Shown here: one piece after another, positions 22,330-33,999 of the stretch
Layout of the letters: each line of letters begins with the position of its first letter
How positions within the stretch are numbered: position 1 is the first letter of the stretch
DNA from: Cristatella mucedo
Taxonomy: Eukaryota; Bryozoa; Phylactolaemata; Cristatellidae
Assembly: GCA_009760855.2 (NCBI GenBank)
Contig: WPIO01000042.1
Span: 642,501-706,500, forward strand
Length of the DNA stretch: 64,000 nt
Direction: 5' to 3'
Translations under genes and position numbers: made by a program
Notes under the pieces: model-generated
The model's database searches: none
What the model saw: only the letters and a program-made list of their open reading frames with translations
What the model was told of the DNA's origin: nothing

Positions 22330-23470
22330 AATAATAATAATAATAACAATAATAATGCACTCGATAAAGCGTTCTCATAGAACTCAATCTCTCTCTAGGC
22401 GCTTTACATTTGCTGCAAAGGGAAATGCAATTGAATGGTGAGTAAGATCATGCTTAATAAACAAGCAAAATGAATAACATAGTTAGGGGAGACATGCACA
22501 GGGTCAGCATGCAGATGTGGTTAGTGGCAGCATGCACAGTATCAGTACGTACAAGCACGTGAAGGACGAATCACAGGGACCCACTAAATGCTGTCCTAAA
22601 TAGGTGTTTTCAAATTCTTTTTAAATGTGGTCAGGTCAGGGGATAGTCTGACGCAAGTCGGGAGGGAGTTCCAGGCTTTGGGAGCATACGAACTAAATGC
22701 CCGGTCTCCAAAGGATTTTAGGTTTGTATGGGGTGTTTGTAGACTGTTGGATTCCGAAAAGCGGATGGTACGATGCTTGGCCTGATGGGGAAGTAGATCT
22801 GAGAGATAGGCTGGAGCCAAAGAATGAAGTGACCTAAAAGTGAGCGACAAGACCTTGAAGTCAATCCATTGCTTGACTGGTAGCCAGTGCAGGTCGGCGA
22901 GAAGTGGAGTCATAAGGTAACTGCGACGCTCACGACAGACAAGCCTAGCTGCAGAGTTTTGCACAAGCTGCAATCGCCTGATCGCACATGCTGGGAGGCC
23001 AGCGAGCAGTGAATTGCAGAAGTCAAGACGGGATGTCATGAATGCAGTGACCAAATTAGATGTGGTATCCTTATCTAAACAAGCCCAAATTTTAGCAATG
23101 TTATGAAGCTGAAAATAGGCAGATTTGACTGTGGAGCTGATATGGTCGTCTAACGAGAGGTCGCTTTGGAATATGACACTTAGATTTCGAGCTGATTCAA
23201 CTGGAGATATGCTGGCAGAGCCAATTTTGAGCGTCAGCCTTTCCAATTTGTGAATCACACTGGGTTTGCCCATAACTACTAAGTTAGTTTTATCGTCATT
23301 TAGTTTTAGAAAATTTGCTGCCATCCATGTGCGGATGTCATCAATGCATGCAGCAAGTGAGTTGAGAGAATTTGAGGTGCTCGAAGGCTGGGAGGGATCA
23401 AAGCGAAGGTACAAGTGGAATCTCATCACAAATGTTTTGTGATGAGAATCAATGATATGAAATTTCTGCA
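22330..23470 (-). mobile_element. L2-B LINE, 5'-truncated, long open frame
   Basis: The (ATT)n tail, hairpin and full 3' UTR are followed by a continuous 291-codon reverse-strand frame (23471 to 22596). It begins just downstream of the YADD motif (HLYLRFDPSQPSS) and ends in the FGDRAFSSYAPKAWNSLPTC block. The reverse-transcriptase catalytic core is missing. The open frame makes this the youngest L2-B copy in the window. Confidence 0.88.
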
Positions 23471-23679
23471 TCTCATTTTATAAGTGTCCTTTATGAGAGC
23501 CCAAACCAGCAGCTGACGCTTCCAGCTGTGTGAGTTCCAGAAAAGTCGGTAACAACTCCACGGAAACTGCTTCCGAGCTACTTTCTCTGTCGCATTCAAC
23601 TTCTTAGCTATCTCGCCTTTGCCTTAGCTATCGTGCCTAGGTAGCACTTCGATCTTCTTCATCATCCGACGAGGATACC

Positions 23680-23892
23680 AATGTAATGTAGCTCCGTCTG
23701 TAACTCCACAAAGTCATAAAGACCACGTGGGTGTTACGCAGGAGAGTTTTGTATAGCCCACTCACAGCCTAAGCGGCTTTCGGTATGCATTCGGTAGCCA
23801 ACAGATTCGTCTCACGCAACAAAGAGAAAGTGGGAAGCATAGCAGAGTCGGGAGAGCAGTTGAGGTAGTGAGTAACATGGAAGTAGTAGCTC
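23680..23892 (-). mobile_element. L2-A 3' end fragment, antisense
   Basis: It matches the conserved L2-A 3' end (CTGTAACTCCACAAAGTCAT, ACCACGTGGGTGTTACGCAG) and about 130 bp of terminal coding sequence. It directly precedes a SINE2. Confidence 0.75.
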
Positions 23893-23894
23893 AC

Positions 23895-24062
23895 AACAGC
23901 CGGCTGTGACCTTGGCCTTGAGGTGGTTGCTTTTTACCACCTCGGTCCCGAGGCAGTGGCCTGCGATCCAGCGGTGGGCGATCCTTTATTGCTGCTGCAT
24001 GCCCTGGCCGTAAAGAATCTCCTCTCGTTATACAAAAGAGGCTGCTGAATCAGCTAGTATTT
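23895..24062 (+). mobile_element. SINE2 copy
   Basis: The tRNA-like head GAGGTGGTTGCTTTTTACCA is followed by the body GGGCGATCCTTTATTGC and a terminal ACAAAAGAGGCTGCTGAATC. The B box is worn. Positions 24065-24890 show nothing else recognised. Confidence 0.65.
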
Positions 24063-24899
24063 TTTTCAACAGCTGTGGAAAAGAATCCAGAGATGCTTGA
24101 AGCGCCCAACTCTTCGCCTACAGCAGCGACTAATTGGGTGCTGAAGACTAACTTGGTGAGCGATGGTGGCATCAGCACTTACCTTTCAAGGGTCGTTCAG
24201 CGGCTTCCACTTGATGTTGCACCTTGACTAGATTCCTTCGAAAGAGCTTGGTCCGCTTTGCCAGCTCCTGTTGTGATAATGTGCCTTAGTAGCCCTGCTG
24301 TCGCAGAGGCAAAGAAAACTTCGCGAAACTATGCTTTTAGGCCCATCATGAATGAAGATTATTGCAAGCCCGTGAAATGCTTTTCTTTAATGCTGTTTAG
24401 CTGTTCGTGCTTTGCAGATTTAGCAGTGTAAGGAAAAAGAAGCGAGAGTGCCCGCTAGTAGGGCTGGGTCACCGCCGGTGCCAGCGGAAACTCAAGCTCG
24501 CCTTTAAAACCGAGTAGGAATTTTTGTGAGTTGAAACTAGTGTAGACGAGCGCAGTATTCTAAAGCTCATCAAGCGACGAAGCGAAAGCATCGTGGCCGT
24601 TGTTACAGTTGTACAGACGGAAGCTTTTAGTGGGATGGATAATGACAATACTTTGAATTGGCTCTATTTTCGGGGACCCTTAAATACGTTCAATTCAATG
24701 AATAATTTTGGAAAGAGCCGTAATTCCAGGACACGTCATCTTGACATAAAGTTGCCTAAAGTTTGGCTTTATTTTTTCTTTCCTGTAAACCAAAAAGTCA
24801 AGCATAGACTTGCATTATTCCAAGTGCTCCCGATTTTTTCGAATATAGGTAGCTCTGCCTGAGAAGTCTTGCAAAAGGCGTTGTCCTCAAAATAGTAAT

Positions 24900-25990
24900 G
24901 TACCTTTGTATGTTTGCTTTGATTCCTCCTGGCCTTTGAGCACCTCGAATTCTCTCAACTCACTTGCAGTATGTATTTATGACATCCGCACATGGATGGC
25001 AGCAAATTTTCTCAAACTAAACGATGATACAACAAACTTACTAGTTATGGGCAAACCCAGTGTGATTCGTATATTAGAAAGGCCGACGCATAAAATTGGA
25101 TCTTCCAGCATATTTCCAGTTGAATCAGCTCGAAATTTAGGTGTCATGTTCCAAAGTGACCTCTCGTTAGACGACTGCATCAGCTCCACAGTCAAGTCTG
25201 CCTACTTTCAGCTACATAACATTGCTAAAATTCGGGCTTGTTTAGAAAGGGATACCACGTCTAAGTTGGTCCATGCATTTATGACACCCCGTCTTGATTT
25301 CTGTAACTCACTGGGCGCTGGCCAACCGGCATGTGCACTCAGACGGTGACAGATGGTGCAGAACTCCGCAGCTAGGCTTGTCTGTCGAGAGCGACCCAGT
25401 TGCCACATCACACAACTTCTCGCCGACCTGCACTGGCTACCAGTCAAGCAATGGATCGACTTCAAGGTCTAGTCACTCACTTTTAGGTCACTTCATTCTT
25501 TGGCTCCAGCATATCTCTCAGATCTACTTCCCCCACCAGGTCAAGCATCGTACCACCTGCTTTTCGGAATTCAACAGTTTACCAATACCTCATACCAACC
25601 TCAAATCCTTTGGAGACCATGCATTTAGTTCATGTGCTTCTAAAGCCTTGCACTCCCTGTCGACCTGAGTCAGAACATCCTCTGACTTGACCACATTAAA
25701 AAAGAACTTAAAACACACTTGCTTAGGACAGCATTTAGTGGGTCCTGGTGCTTCGTCCTTCATGTGCTTATGCGTGCTGACACTGTGCATGCTGCCCATA
25801 ACCACATTTGCATGCTTACCCTGTGCATGTCACCCCTGACCGTGTTATTTATGTTTATCAGGCATGATATTACTCACGATTCAATCGCGTTTCCCTTTGC
25901 AGAAAAATTTAAAGCGCCTAGAAAGAGATTGAGTTCTCTGAGGGTGCGTTAGCAAGCGCATTAGTACTATTATTATTATTATTATTAGTG
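24900..25990 (+). mobile_element. L2-B LINE, 5'-truncated, sense
   Basis: It begins in the same part of the protein as the 22.3-kb copy (LNSLAVCIYDIRTWMAANFL) and runs through the C-terminal block, 3' UTR and hairpin to an (ATT)n tail at 25966-25990. Frameshifts near 25340 and a stop near 25668 break the frame. Confidence 0.85.
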
Positions 25991-28121
25991 GTTGACGAGA
26001 AACCAATAGCTATCTTTTCCAGGTGGAGCTTAAGCTACTCGCGAAAAGTATTGTCCGAAACGTGAGAGAATTAATCAAAAACGACGGCCAGGAGCATTTA
26101 AATTTAGGGCATGTTGAAAATCCAGAGCTCGTCAGGTGGCGCCGCGACGCTCGCAGATTAAGTTGGTGTCACGTTGGCCGCGCTTCTTCTTCGTGAAATC
26201 CCTCAGCCGCTCGACGAGCTTAGGACCGGAAGTTCGCGCGAGCCAATAGGCAGCTGCCAAAGATGCGAAGCGATTTTAGAGGGTCCCGTTCAGGCCAGTC
26301 CATAGCCTGAACGGCTCCGCAGCGGCCGCAACGGTCTCGCGTGTTATTTACCCGCAGCCGCGCGGTCGTCGAAAGAAAAGTTCCAGGTAGCCTGTTCGCT
26401 CGCCGCCTCATGTCGGTTGAGCCCCTTCGGGATGCAGTCCTGCGGCAAGGAAGCCCGTCAGCGCCAAGGTCCCCAAATAAAGCGAAGCTGCCGCTGCAAC
26501 AGAAGTGGTGTTCGCCCAAGCAGCCGCGACCGCGAAACCGTCGCCAGTTTGGGTAGCGGCGCGACGCGTCGCCCATACGTCGGCGCTGATATATGTTGCG
26601 CGACTTCCAGCCGACTCGCCGACATGACGCTTACGAGCAGCTCGCGCTCAGTGCTCAGTGCTCAGTACTCTCGCCGACCGGCCGAGTGACAGCTCCGAGA
26701 GAGCGACTGCGGCCCGGACAGCACCTCAACCAACGGCCGGGTCGCAAGTCGCGCTGCAATCGCGTTCATAATAATGCTAAAAGTAATAGAAATAATAATA
26801 GCAATAATTATTCGCGCAATAATGCTTCGCGATGCTCACGAGGCGCGCGGCTCATCGCAGCTATTTCGCGAGCGGCTTCGCCCTCGGTTCTAGTTCAGCG
26901 GCATAGCTCGCGCTTCGAAATCGAGGCTCGACTATCGAGCTCGTCGGTCGCAGTCGCGCGGCATTGTGCTGCGCCGCGCTGCTGGCGCATGTCAATGCTG
27001 TCAGAGCGCGCGGTCCGCGCGTCTCGCGCGATTCCCCAGAGAAGTCTAGCCGGAATTAGTTACTCTTCGAGCGTCCGTAAATGCGAGCCCTCCTCTTACG
27101 GAAGCGATTGGCCGAACGGCTGCAGCCGAGCCATTCGGACTGATATTGGTCGGTAGCCCGCACCCCTCTCTGCGTGCCTGTCACCCGGCCAAAGCTGATC
27201 GTGGCCGCCTGGCCGTTGGAGAGAATTAGTCGAGGGGATTTAATTAAATGACGGCGGCGGACGTCGCCGCGGATGGCCAGTGGCGCGGTCGCGTGTCCCG
27301 CCCGGCCTCCGACAACCGGAAGCCGCATCTGTCGCAGTGCCATTCTTATTGTAAGGGGATGGGCCGCGGCGGCTCTCCTCGACCGTAGGCGGCGCGCCAC
27401 TGCCGCACTGACCCGGCGATTGCCCGGCCGCTGCCAGATTTTTGGAGGGAGCGGCGCTATGCGCCGCACAAACTAAGCCCGAGGCGGTAGGTAGTTTTTG
27501 AAGGCTGCGGTCGGTCGCGCGCGCGCACGCGCGCGCAGGTGCACGGCCTCTCGGATTTCCTACGCCCCGAGGGGGGGGGGAGCGTGCGCAGCCGCTCTCG
27601 CTCCCAGCTCCGGATGCTCCGCGGCGGGTCGAAGGAGCCTTTGCCAGCATCGGCGCGCTTGATTCACTGCCCGCCTTTTCCTAAGGCGGCGGCGGCGGCA
27701 GCGGCAGCGGCGGCGGCGTGGAGCCGGGGCGGCGAGCGTTCGCGAACTATTCCAGCGCGCGCGCGCGCGATGCGGCGCGGCTATTTTCGGGATGAGCCGC
27801 TAGACCCACCAGGATGAGGAGAGTAGCACGACAGCGATCGACTCCCGCCGGACGTCCGGTCGGCGGCCCGCGAGAGCCTGGGTGCAAAGGGCCGGGGCAA
27901 CGCGGACGCCGCTAGTTAAAGCGTCGGCCGAGCGACTCGGCGCCTAGAACGCTTTTACTGCCCCCTGGCGGCGGCGGCAGTGGCGGCGGCGGCGGTGGCG
28001 GAAATTAATGTCACCCGAGCCGTCTTCCGCAGATAATTTCGGGTCGAGCCGAAGTAGCTGACCGTCGGGTTACGCAACGATACGAGCCAGTCCGACGTTC
28101 CGCTCCCATTGTCCGGTGCAG

Positions 28122-28526
28122 GACCTTGGTGACAGTCATTCTGAAGTGGCCGCGGTGGCTTTCTGGGACCCAGGTCTCGCGCTCGAGCACCCCGAAACGT
28201 TACCGCGAGGATGCCAGCCAAAAAGGCAGCATCCTTCCGCAGTCGATTTGAATGCGTCCGTTCTGACGTCATTGTCGGATTGGTCTCTAAAATTAAGCGC
28301 AACTGCCGCAAGCCCGCCCTTAGAGAAATTAGCCAAAGCTTCAAGTGCGTCCGGGTTGGATGGTGCAGAAATAGGTGCCGCTCTGCTACCGGTGGCGGGC
28401 GGTGGGCTTTCGCGTCGGGGCGTGGCTAGGCCGCCCGCAGACTCGGCACTAGTGAAGGCGCCTCTTCTTGTCGAAGCCGAAGACGAATATAGCGGAAACA
28501 GACGAATGCGAAGCGGAGACTTCTGA
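28122..28526 (+). CDS. Possible terminal exon, unrecognised protein
   Basis: A candidate acceptor (CGCTCCCATTGTCCGGTGCAG) opens a frame of 134 codons ending in TGA at 28524. It reads DLGDSHSEVAAVAFWDPG at the start, VDLNASVLTSLSDWSLKL in the middle and EDEYSGNRRMRSGDF at the end. The composition (Ser, Ala, Leu, Asp, Glu) looks more protein-like than the competing frames. No domain is recognised. A perfect 11-bp hairpin follows 34 nt after the stop. No upstream partner exon was found, so this may be a chance ORF in GC-rich DNA. Confidence 0.3.
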   Translation, partial: DLGDSHSEVAAVAFWDPGLALEHPETLPRGCQPKRQHPSAVDLNASVLTSLSDWSLKLSATAASPPLEKLAKASSASGLDGAEIGAALLPVAGGGLSRRGVARPPADSALVKAPLLVEAEDEYSGNRRMRSGDF

Positions 28527-28559
28527 ACCTCTCATCGCGGCTTGCGACTTGTAGGTCGC

Positions 28560-28585
28560 ACCTGCCGATGAGAGCATCGGCAGGT
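28560..28585 (+). repeat. Perfect 11-bp inverted repeat, 4-nt loop
   Basis: The arms ACCTGCCGATG and CATCGGCAGGT flank the loop AGAG. The hairpin lies 34 nt downstream of the stop of the candidate exon ending at 28526. Confidence 0.85.
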
Positions 28586-28924
28586 ACAGGCGCAGCGCTG
28601 CAGCGAAAAAGTGGAAGTGGCTCATGACATAGAAGTTAAGAGGAACGAAAGGCCGCAAGTGTTGAACGGCGGCTTTGGCGAGCAAGAACGCTAGTCCGGC
28701 TCAGCTCTAGCCTAGAGAACAGCTCGGCTCCAACGCCAAGGCGCCAACCAACATCTGGAGGACAGCAGCTCAATACCTGCGATGCCGCTTAGGTTAGTAA
28801 GCTCGCCATAAATTATCATAAAATCAGCTTGTAGCCATTTATGACTCAGGAACCGCGGAAAATGAATGCGGGTTAAATTTGGTTGATGTAGCTGGCCACT
28901 GTCTCACTTCATTCAGCACGTCTT

Positions 28925-30455
28925 GAGTCAAACAGCTGCGTTCCCAGCCTTAGCGGCTTTCTGTTGGCATTCAGTAGCAAACAGACGTCATCTGACGCAA
29001 CGAAGAGAAAGTGGGAAGCATAGCGGAGTCAGGTGAGCAGTTGAGGCAACGAGTAGCATATAAGTAGCAACTCAGGACCGCTGAAAAGGATGAGCCATAG
29101 CCGGCAGCAGGAGAGTAGTTGTCATTGCCTAAGAATTATGGAAGTGAGTTCCACAGTCTAGGACCTGCAGAAAGCGTCTGTCGCCAGCTGTCGTTAAGCA
29201 GAGGAATGGAATAGCTAATGTATCCTAGATACAAGACCTGAAGCCGCGAACAGGCTGAAACTGATGCAGCAGTTCAGCTAGGTACGAAGGAGCCAAGCCG
29301 TGGCGGGCCTTGTGGGTCAGCGTAAGAACTTTTCTCTGTATCCTTTGCTCAACCGGCAACCATCCTAGGTCTTTTAGCAAAGGAGACACGTGGTCAAACC
29401 TCTGGGATTTGAAACGAGCCTTGCAGCCATATTCTTAGTCAGCTGCAGTGGCCTGGTTGCTTTTTTTGGTAGCCCGGTTAAAAGGGAATTTCAATAATCA
29501 AGCCGTGATAGACTAAGGAGCAAGTTACATTTTTTGCATGCCACTAGAGACGAAAGCTCAATATTTTAGATAGGGATCGGACGTGATGGTTAGCTGTAGA
29601 AGCAGTCTTCTGAATGAAGCTGTTTAGACAGCTTTCGAAGACGACACCTAAATTTCGAGCGCGTGGTGATGGTCGCACAACAGCATCACCTATTAGAAGA
29701 GCAAAGCCTTTTAATCCAGCCGCGTGCTTAGGGTGTCCTATGAGCAATGGTTTAGTTTAATCGTCATTTATTTTGAAGAACTTTTAAGAAATTCAGGATT
29801 GAATGTTGGCATGGCAGGCATTAAGTTTATCAGTTGTTGCAGCAGATTCCGACGGTTTCAATGACAAATAGAACTGAGTATCGTCAGCATAAAAGTGATA
29901 TCCTATTCCACGGGCTTTTATCACTTTTCCTAGACGTTGAGTATAAATGGAGAACACCAGCGGACCGAATACGGACCCTTGAAAAACTCCATAGAGAACC
30001 GTCTCATCGGCGAGACCTGATCCCCACACGATACCGATTGAACACGATCTAACAAGTACGATTTAAACCATGCCAGTGCCTCGTCTGCCAGACCTATCTT
30101 TGTTCTCAATCGTTCAAGTTGGACATTGTGATCAGTGATGTCGAAGGCAGCTGATAGATCCAGCAGAGCTAGGGCAGTGACATTCCCGTCACCGCTGTAT
30201 TATAGAGTATCATTGCTAACACGAAGAAGAGCAATTTCAGTGGAGTGCTGCCTCTTGAACCCTGATTGAAATGTTTTTGACATGTCATTCTTTTCAATGT
30301 GTCCAACCAGCTGCTCAGCGACAATTTTTTCAAGAGTCTTTGACAAAAAAAGAAAAAGGGAAACTGGGCGATAGTTTGCAAGAACCTCTGTATCTAATCC
30401 AGGCTTTTTAAACATCGGCCTAACGATGGCCGATTTGAAGGACTTGGTTATTGTA
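28925..30455 (-). mobile_element. L2-A LINE, worn, 5'-truncated
   Basis: Reverse-strand reading goes from the region of [10 protein letters not shown] (before the catalytic core) through [32 protein letters not shown] and the C-terminal protein to near the 3' end. The YADD motif survives. Stops and frameshifts are frequent, and the endonuclease is absent. Confidence 0.8.
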
Positions 30456-30479
30456 ATGTAAAGTCTCTCTTGTTTGTAA

Positions 30480-31000
30480 ATCGAAAAAGAATAAGCGGGT
30501 GTTACGCAGGAAAGTTTTCTTCAGCTCAATCAAAGCCTGAGCGTCCTTTGGCAGATATGTGGTAGCCAACAGAATTAATCAGACTCAACAAAGACAAATC
30601 GAGAAGCATAGCTGAGTAAGGATGGCATTTGAGGAAGTGAGTAGAATTAAATTAGCAACTCTGTACTGCTCAAGAGCACGAGCAACGGCCGGAAGCACGA
30701 GATTAGATGTCGTTGCGTAAGAGTGGTCGAAATTAAATCCGAAGTCAGGGAACTGCAAAGGAAAACCTTTGGTCGCCAGTGATCTTTAAGTGAAAGACTG
30801 GAAAGGCTAATTCATTTTCAATAGTGGACATGAAGGCCCGAGGATAACGAAACTGGTGTAGCAGTTAAGCTAGGCGTATGAAGGAGCCAAGCCAAGGCGG
30901 GCTTTGTGGGTCCAAGTAAGAATCTTGTTCTGCATCTGTTGATCAACCGGGAGCTGTCGCAGCTCTTTCTGCAAAGCAGACCCCGAGGCTGAGCTTCTCG
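30480..31000 (-). mobile_element. L2-A LINE 3' part, second worn copy
   Basis: A separate antisense copy starts at GCGGGTGTTACGCAGGAAAG and repeats the terminal coding region already seen in the preceding copy. The two copies are therefore adjacent insertions in the same orientation. It is heavily mutated. Confidence 0.7.
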
Positions 31001-32159
31001 CTGGGAACTGAAACCGCTGATCTGACGCCGTGGCAGTAAACTGCAACCGGCTACTTTTTCGTGACGAGAGCTGATCTGTTCGCCGCCAGATCTTCGCCTC
31101 AAAAAGTGCAACTTCCCTGAGCGATGGTGGTTTAAATGGTTAGCTCTGCTGCCCTGCGAGCGCCAGCCGCCGACTGTGGGTTCAAGGACCTTTCTTGCTG
31201 CTGAGCATACGCCGATCTTTGCTGTAACCCATTCGGGCCTAGCAATCTGTAGTGCCGGCGCTCTTTCCAGCCAGAATCATAGCCTTTGGAGCTTTGGAGC
31301 ATTTGGAGCACCGTTGCAAAATGTCGTCTGGCCGTTTCTGCCCTTTCCTCTGTTGAAGCTGCCAGTAAGGTCGTCGACGGCGTCAGTCTCTATGATACTA
31401 AACTCGCAGCAGGTCGCCTGAAATTGCCTGCACCGTTGCAATAAGCCCGAGGTGTTGGTTTTTTTTCAGGGCTCAGCTGTTCATACGACAGGTGCAAGCC
31501 TTTGCGTTTCTTAACGACGCCATTGACCTGTTTGCTTTGACCAAGGCCAGGCTGAGATTGACTAGCTGTCCAACCAAAAAAAAGCCCCACCAGCAGGCTT
31601 CTCTTTATTTCATACCCCTAAGTTGATCCAAGCTGACGGAGGAGCACCATTATCGCAATTACTCTTTCCTCAATTTCAATCCATTTGCAGTCCATCCCAT
31701 CGATGCAGTTTTTCGATTCTCTTTTTGAGTCCCTCTAAAAGCAAATTACCTATAATAGTAGTAATCAGTAACTCCCTAGTATCAAGTCCTCCTCTATTCA
31801 AGATTTTTCTGACTTCTTTTTGATTCAGTATGAATGAAATCACCCCTTTCTCGCCCAGGGAAATTTTAAAAATTTGTATCGATGACTCAATGACGCCTGA
31901 AGTGCCAAAATTTCTCCCTTGAGGGCCCATTTTCTCTTTTGGCTCGTGTGTGCACGACCCCACTCACAGAAAAAGTCACACAGTCCATCAAACATCATCT
32001 ATCCTACGATTGTACGCTATCGTTCCTGCTGTCAACAAATTATTCACAACTGATCATTTGCGGATCTCATTTAGTCTCCAGCTTTTGCCCTTACCAGCAT
32101 TCAGAATCCTCAATGATTCGCCAAACCTTAAAACCTTTCCCGAGTGAAAATATCTTTTC

Positions 32160-33999
32160 CTCGCCTCTGCTACTCAATCCTTAGACCGATGTTACCTTAC
32201 CGGTAAAATGCCACAAAGCGACACTAGCCGACGTGCTTGACGAGTATGCACCTCTGACTAAGCGGCGCACTGTGCGCCCTCGCACTGGATGGCATATGTT
32301 TACCACATGCATAAAAATAGCTAGGTATACTTCGCGAGGCTTGAGAAATCATACAGGCATATGAGGACTACCGTAAATAATGCCAATTTATCCTAGCTAA
32401 GGCCAAGCGATCATTCTACAAGTAATTGGCGAGTCACGTAGGCATAAATCGAAAATGCCGATGTCTGCTATCAACGTTATCCCTAACCGCTCCGGTTGGC
32501 TCTCCCTGATCATCGACGTGATCTAGCAGATCTCTTCTCGAGCTTTTTTTCAGCGACATAGATAAGATCAGAGAGTCAATTCGTAAATTAAAAAGCATCC
32601 TCCAATGGACTCCCCTAACTCAGTTCCTTGCAGCTACTCATCGTCTGCATTCAATCCTGCTACTAGTGATCTCATCTTGAAGTTCACTTGCACCAGTCTA
32701 AGAAGATAAGTAGTTCTAAAGAACCCATGCCAAATATTCTCCTTGAAAAATGCACAGATCTGCTGTTGTCATGCATTACTAACATCATAAATTCATCCTT
32801 GGCTTCCAGCCTCGTCCCTGCACCATTCGAAGAGGCAGTTGTCAGGCCGCCGATTAAGAAAAAACAATAGGAAAAGAAAAATTTGGAAGCGTCCACTCAA
32901 GTCTCCAAACTATCACTCGAGTATCAAAGATGCTGGAACGAGTTGTGACAGGCCATCTAAACTCCTAAATTGAAACTTTAAACCGAGAAGATAAGCAGCA
33001 GTCTGGATTTAGAGCTAGTCACTTCACAGTCAGCTTTGCTTCAGGTGTATAACGAATTTCTTAGAAATGCAGAGGTGGGTAAAGTCTCTTCTGAATGTTT
33101 TAATTGATCTGTTCGTAGCGTTTGATACCAACGACAACCAAGCCAGTCTTTGGCCTCTCGTTGCGTACGGGAATCTCCGGCAGAGCACATACATGGATGC
33201 ACGTTTAGGCCCAATCTCAGTGGTGGAACACAGAGCCTTGATGACCTTGCAGCGATCGTCCAAGGAACTGCTAAGGTATGAGGTACCACGGGGCTCTCTG
33301 CTGGGGTACCACGGGGCTCTGTGCTGGGGTACCGCAGGGCTCTGCGCTGAGGTACCATGGGTCTCTGTGCTTATTCCGCTTCTTCTTACAATTCATGCTT
33401 TTCCCTAATGTAATTACGAAGCACGATCTCGAAACTTTAACTTCAACGCCTTTCACACTCAGCTATACCTATGCTTTGATACGCGCATGACTTCCAGTAG
33501 GTCAAACTTTCTCAACTCACTTGCTGTATGCATTGCTGACACCCACACTTTGATGGCAGCAAACATTCTCAATTGAATAACAATAGAACCAACTCATGAG
33601 TTAGGAGAGGATATAGTGTGATTCTGAAAACGAAAAGTTTAGGACTCAATATTTGCCCTGCCAACATTAATTTTCATGGCATCTTCCACAAATAAAGTTG
33701 TCCTGTTCGAAAGGGATCTCTCACTAGACGACCACATCAGCTACACAATAAAATCAATCTGCTGTTATGTATATAAAATTGCGAAAATTTGGGCCTGCTT
33801 AGAAAGAGATACTACGTGCTACGTTCAATTTTTACCATTTTAACACCAAGTCTCGACTTATGTAACTCACTTCAAGCATGTCTTTCGGTATATGCAATCA
33901 GGCGCTTACAGTCAGTGCACAACTCTGCAACTAGGCTTGCCTGTCGTCAGCGTCACAGTTTCCAAATAACTTCAATTTTTGGTCACCTGCACTGAAGCC
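32160..33999 (+). mobile_element. L2-B LINE, worn copy with internal minisatellite
   Basis: Sense-strand relics appear in order: the linker after the endonuclease (VLDEYAPLTKRRTVRPRTGW), the pre-catalytic block (KKISSSKEPMPNILLEKC), motif A (LIDLFVAFDT), a multiplied motif B at 33282-33372 and the C-terminal block (DLSLDDHIS). It stops abruptly near 33999 without a tail. Sequence from about 31620 to 32160 may be its decayed endonuclease end. Confidence 0.7.
33282..33372 (+). repeat. 23-bp minisatellite, four units, made of LINE RT motif B
   Basis: The units start at GGTACC at 33282, 33305, 33328 and 33351 and are 23, 23, 23 and 22 nt long. One unit reads GVPRGSLLG in one frame, equivalent to the GVPQGSVLG motif of the intact LINE. 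The unit length is not a multiple of three, so the array destroys the frame. Confidence 0.92.

Larger units (their letters stand above)
26130..28700. promoter_or_regulatory. CpG-rich block, possible promoter region
   Basis: GC and CpG are strongly raised over about 2.5 kb. There are alternating CG runs near 27515-27537 and 27760-27775 and a GCG/GCA tract near 27685-27720. Such a block usually marks a promoter, but neither the transcription start nor its strand can be set. The many long ORFs on both strands are expected in GC-rich DNA and are not called. Confidence 0.4.

Noticed and set aside
26593-27156. 187-codon plus-strand ORF in the CpG block
   Set aside because: Arg/Ser/Ala-rich as expected in GC-rich DNA, with equally long ORFs on the other strand; an Asn run comes from an ATA/AAT-rich stretch. 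No splice or domain support.
31120-31290. Third tRNA-headed SINE (TGGTTTAAATGGTTAG, GTGGGTTCAAGG)
   Set aside because: Box-like strings occur at the right distance, but there is only one copy in the window and no recognisable body or tail.
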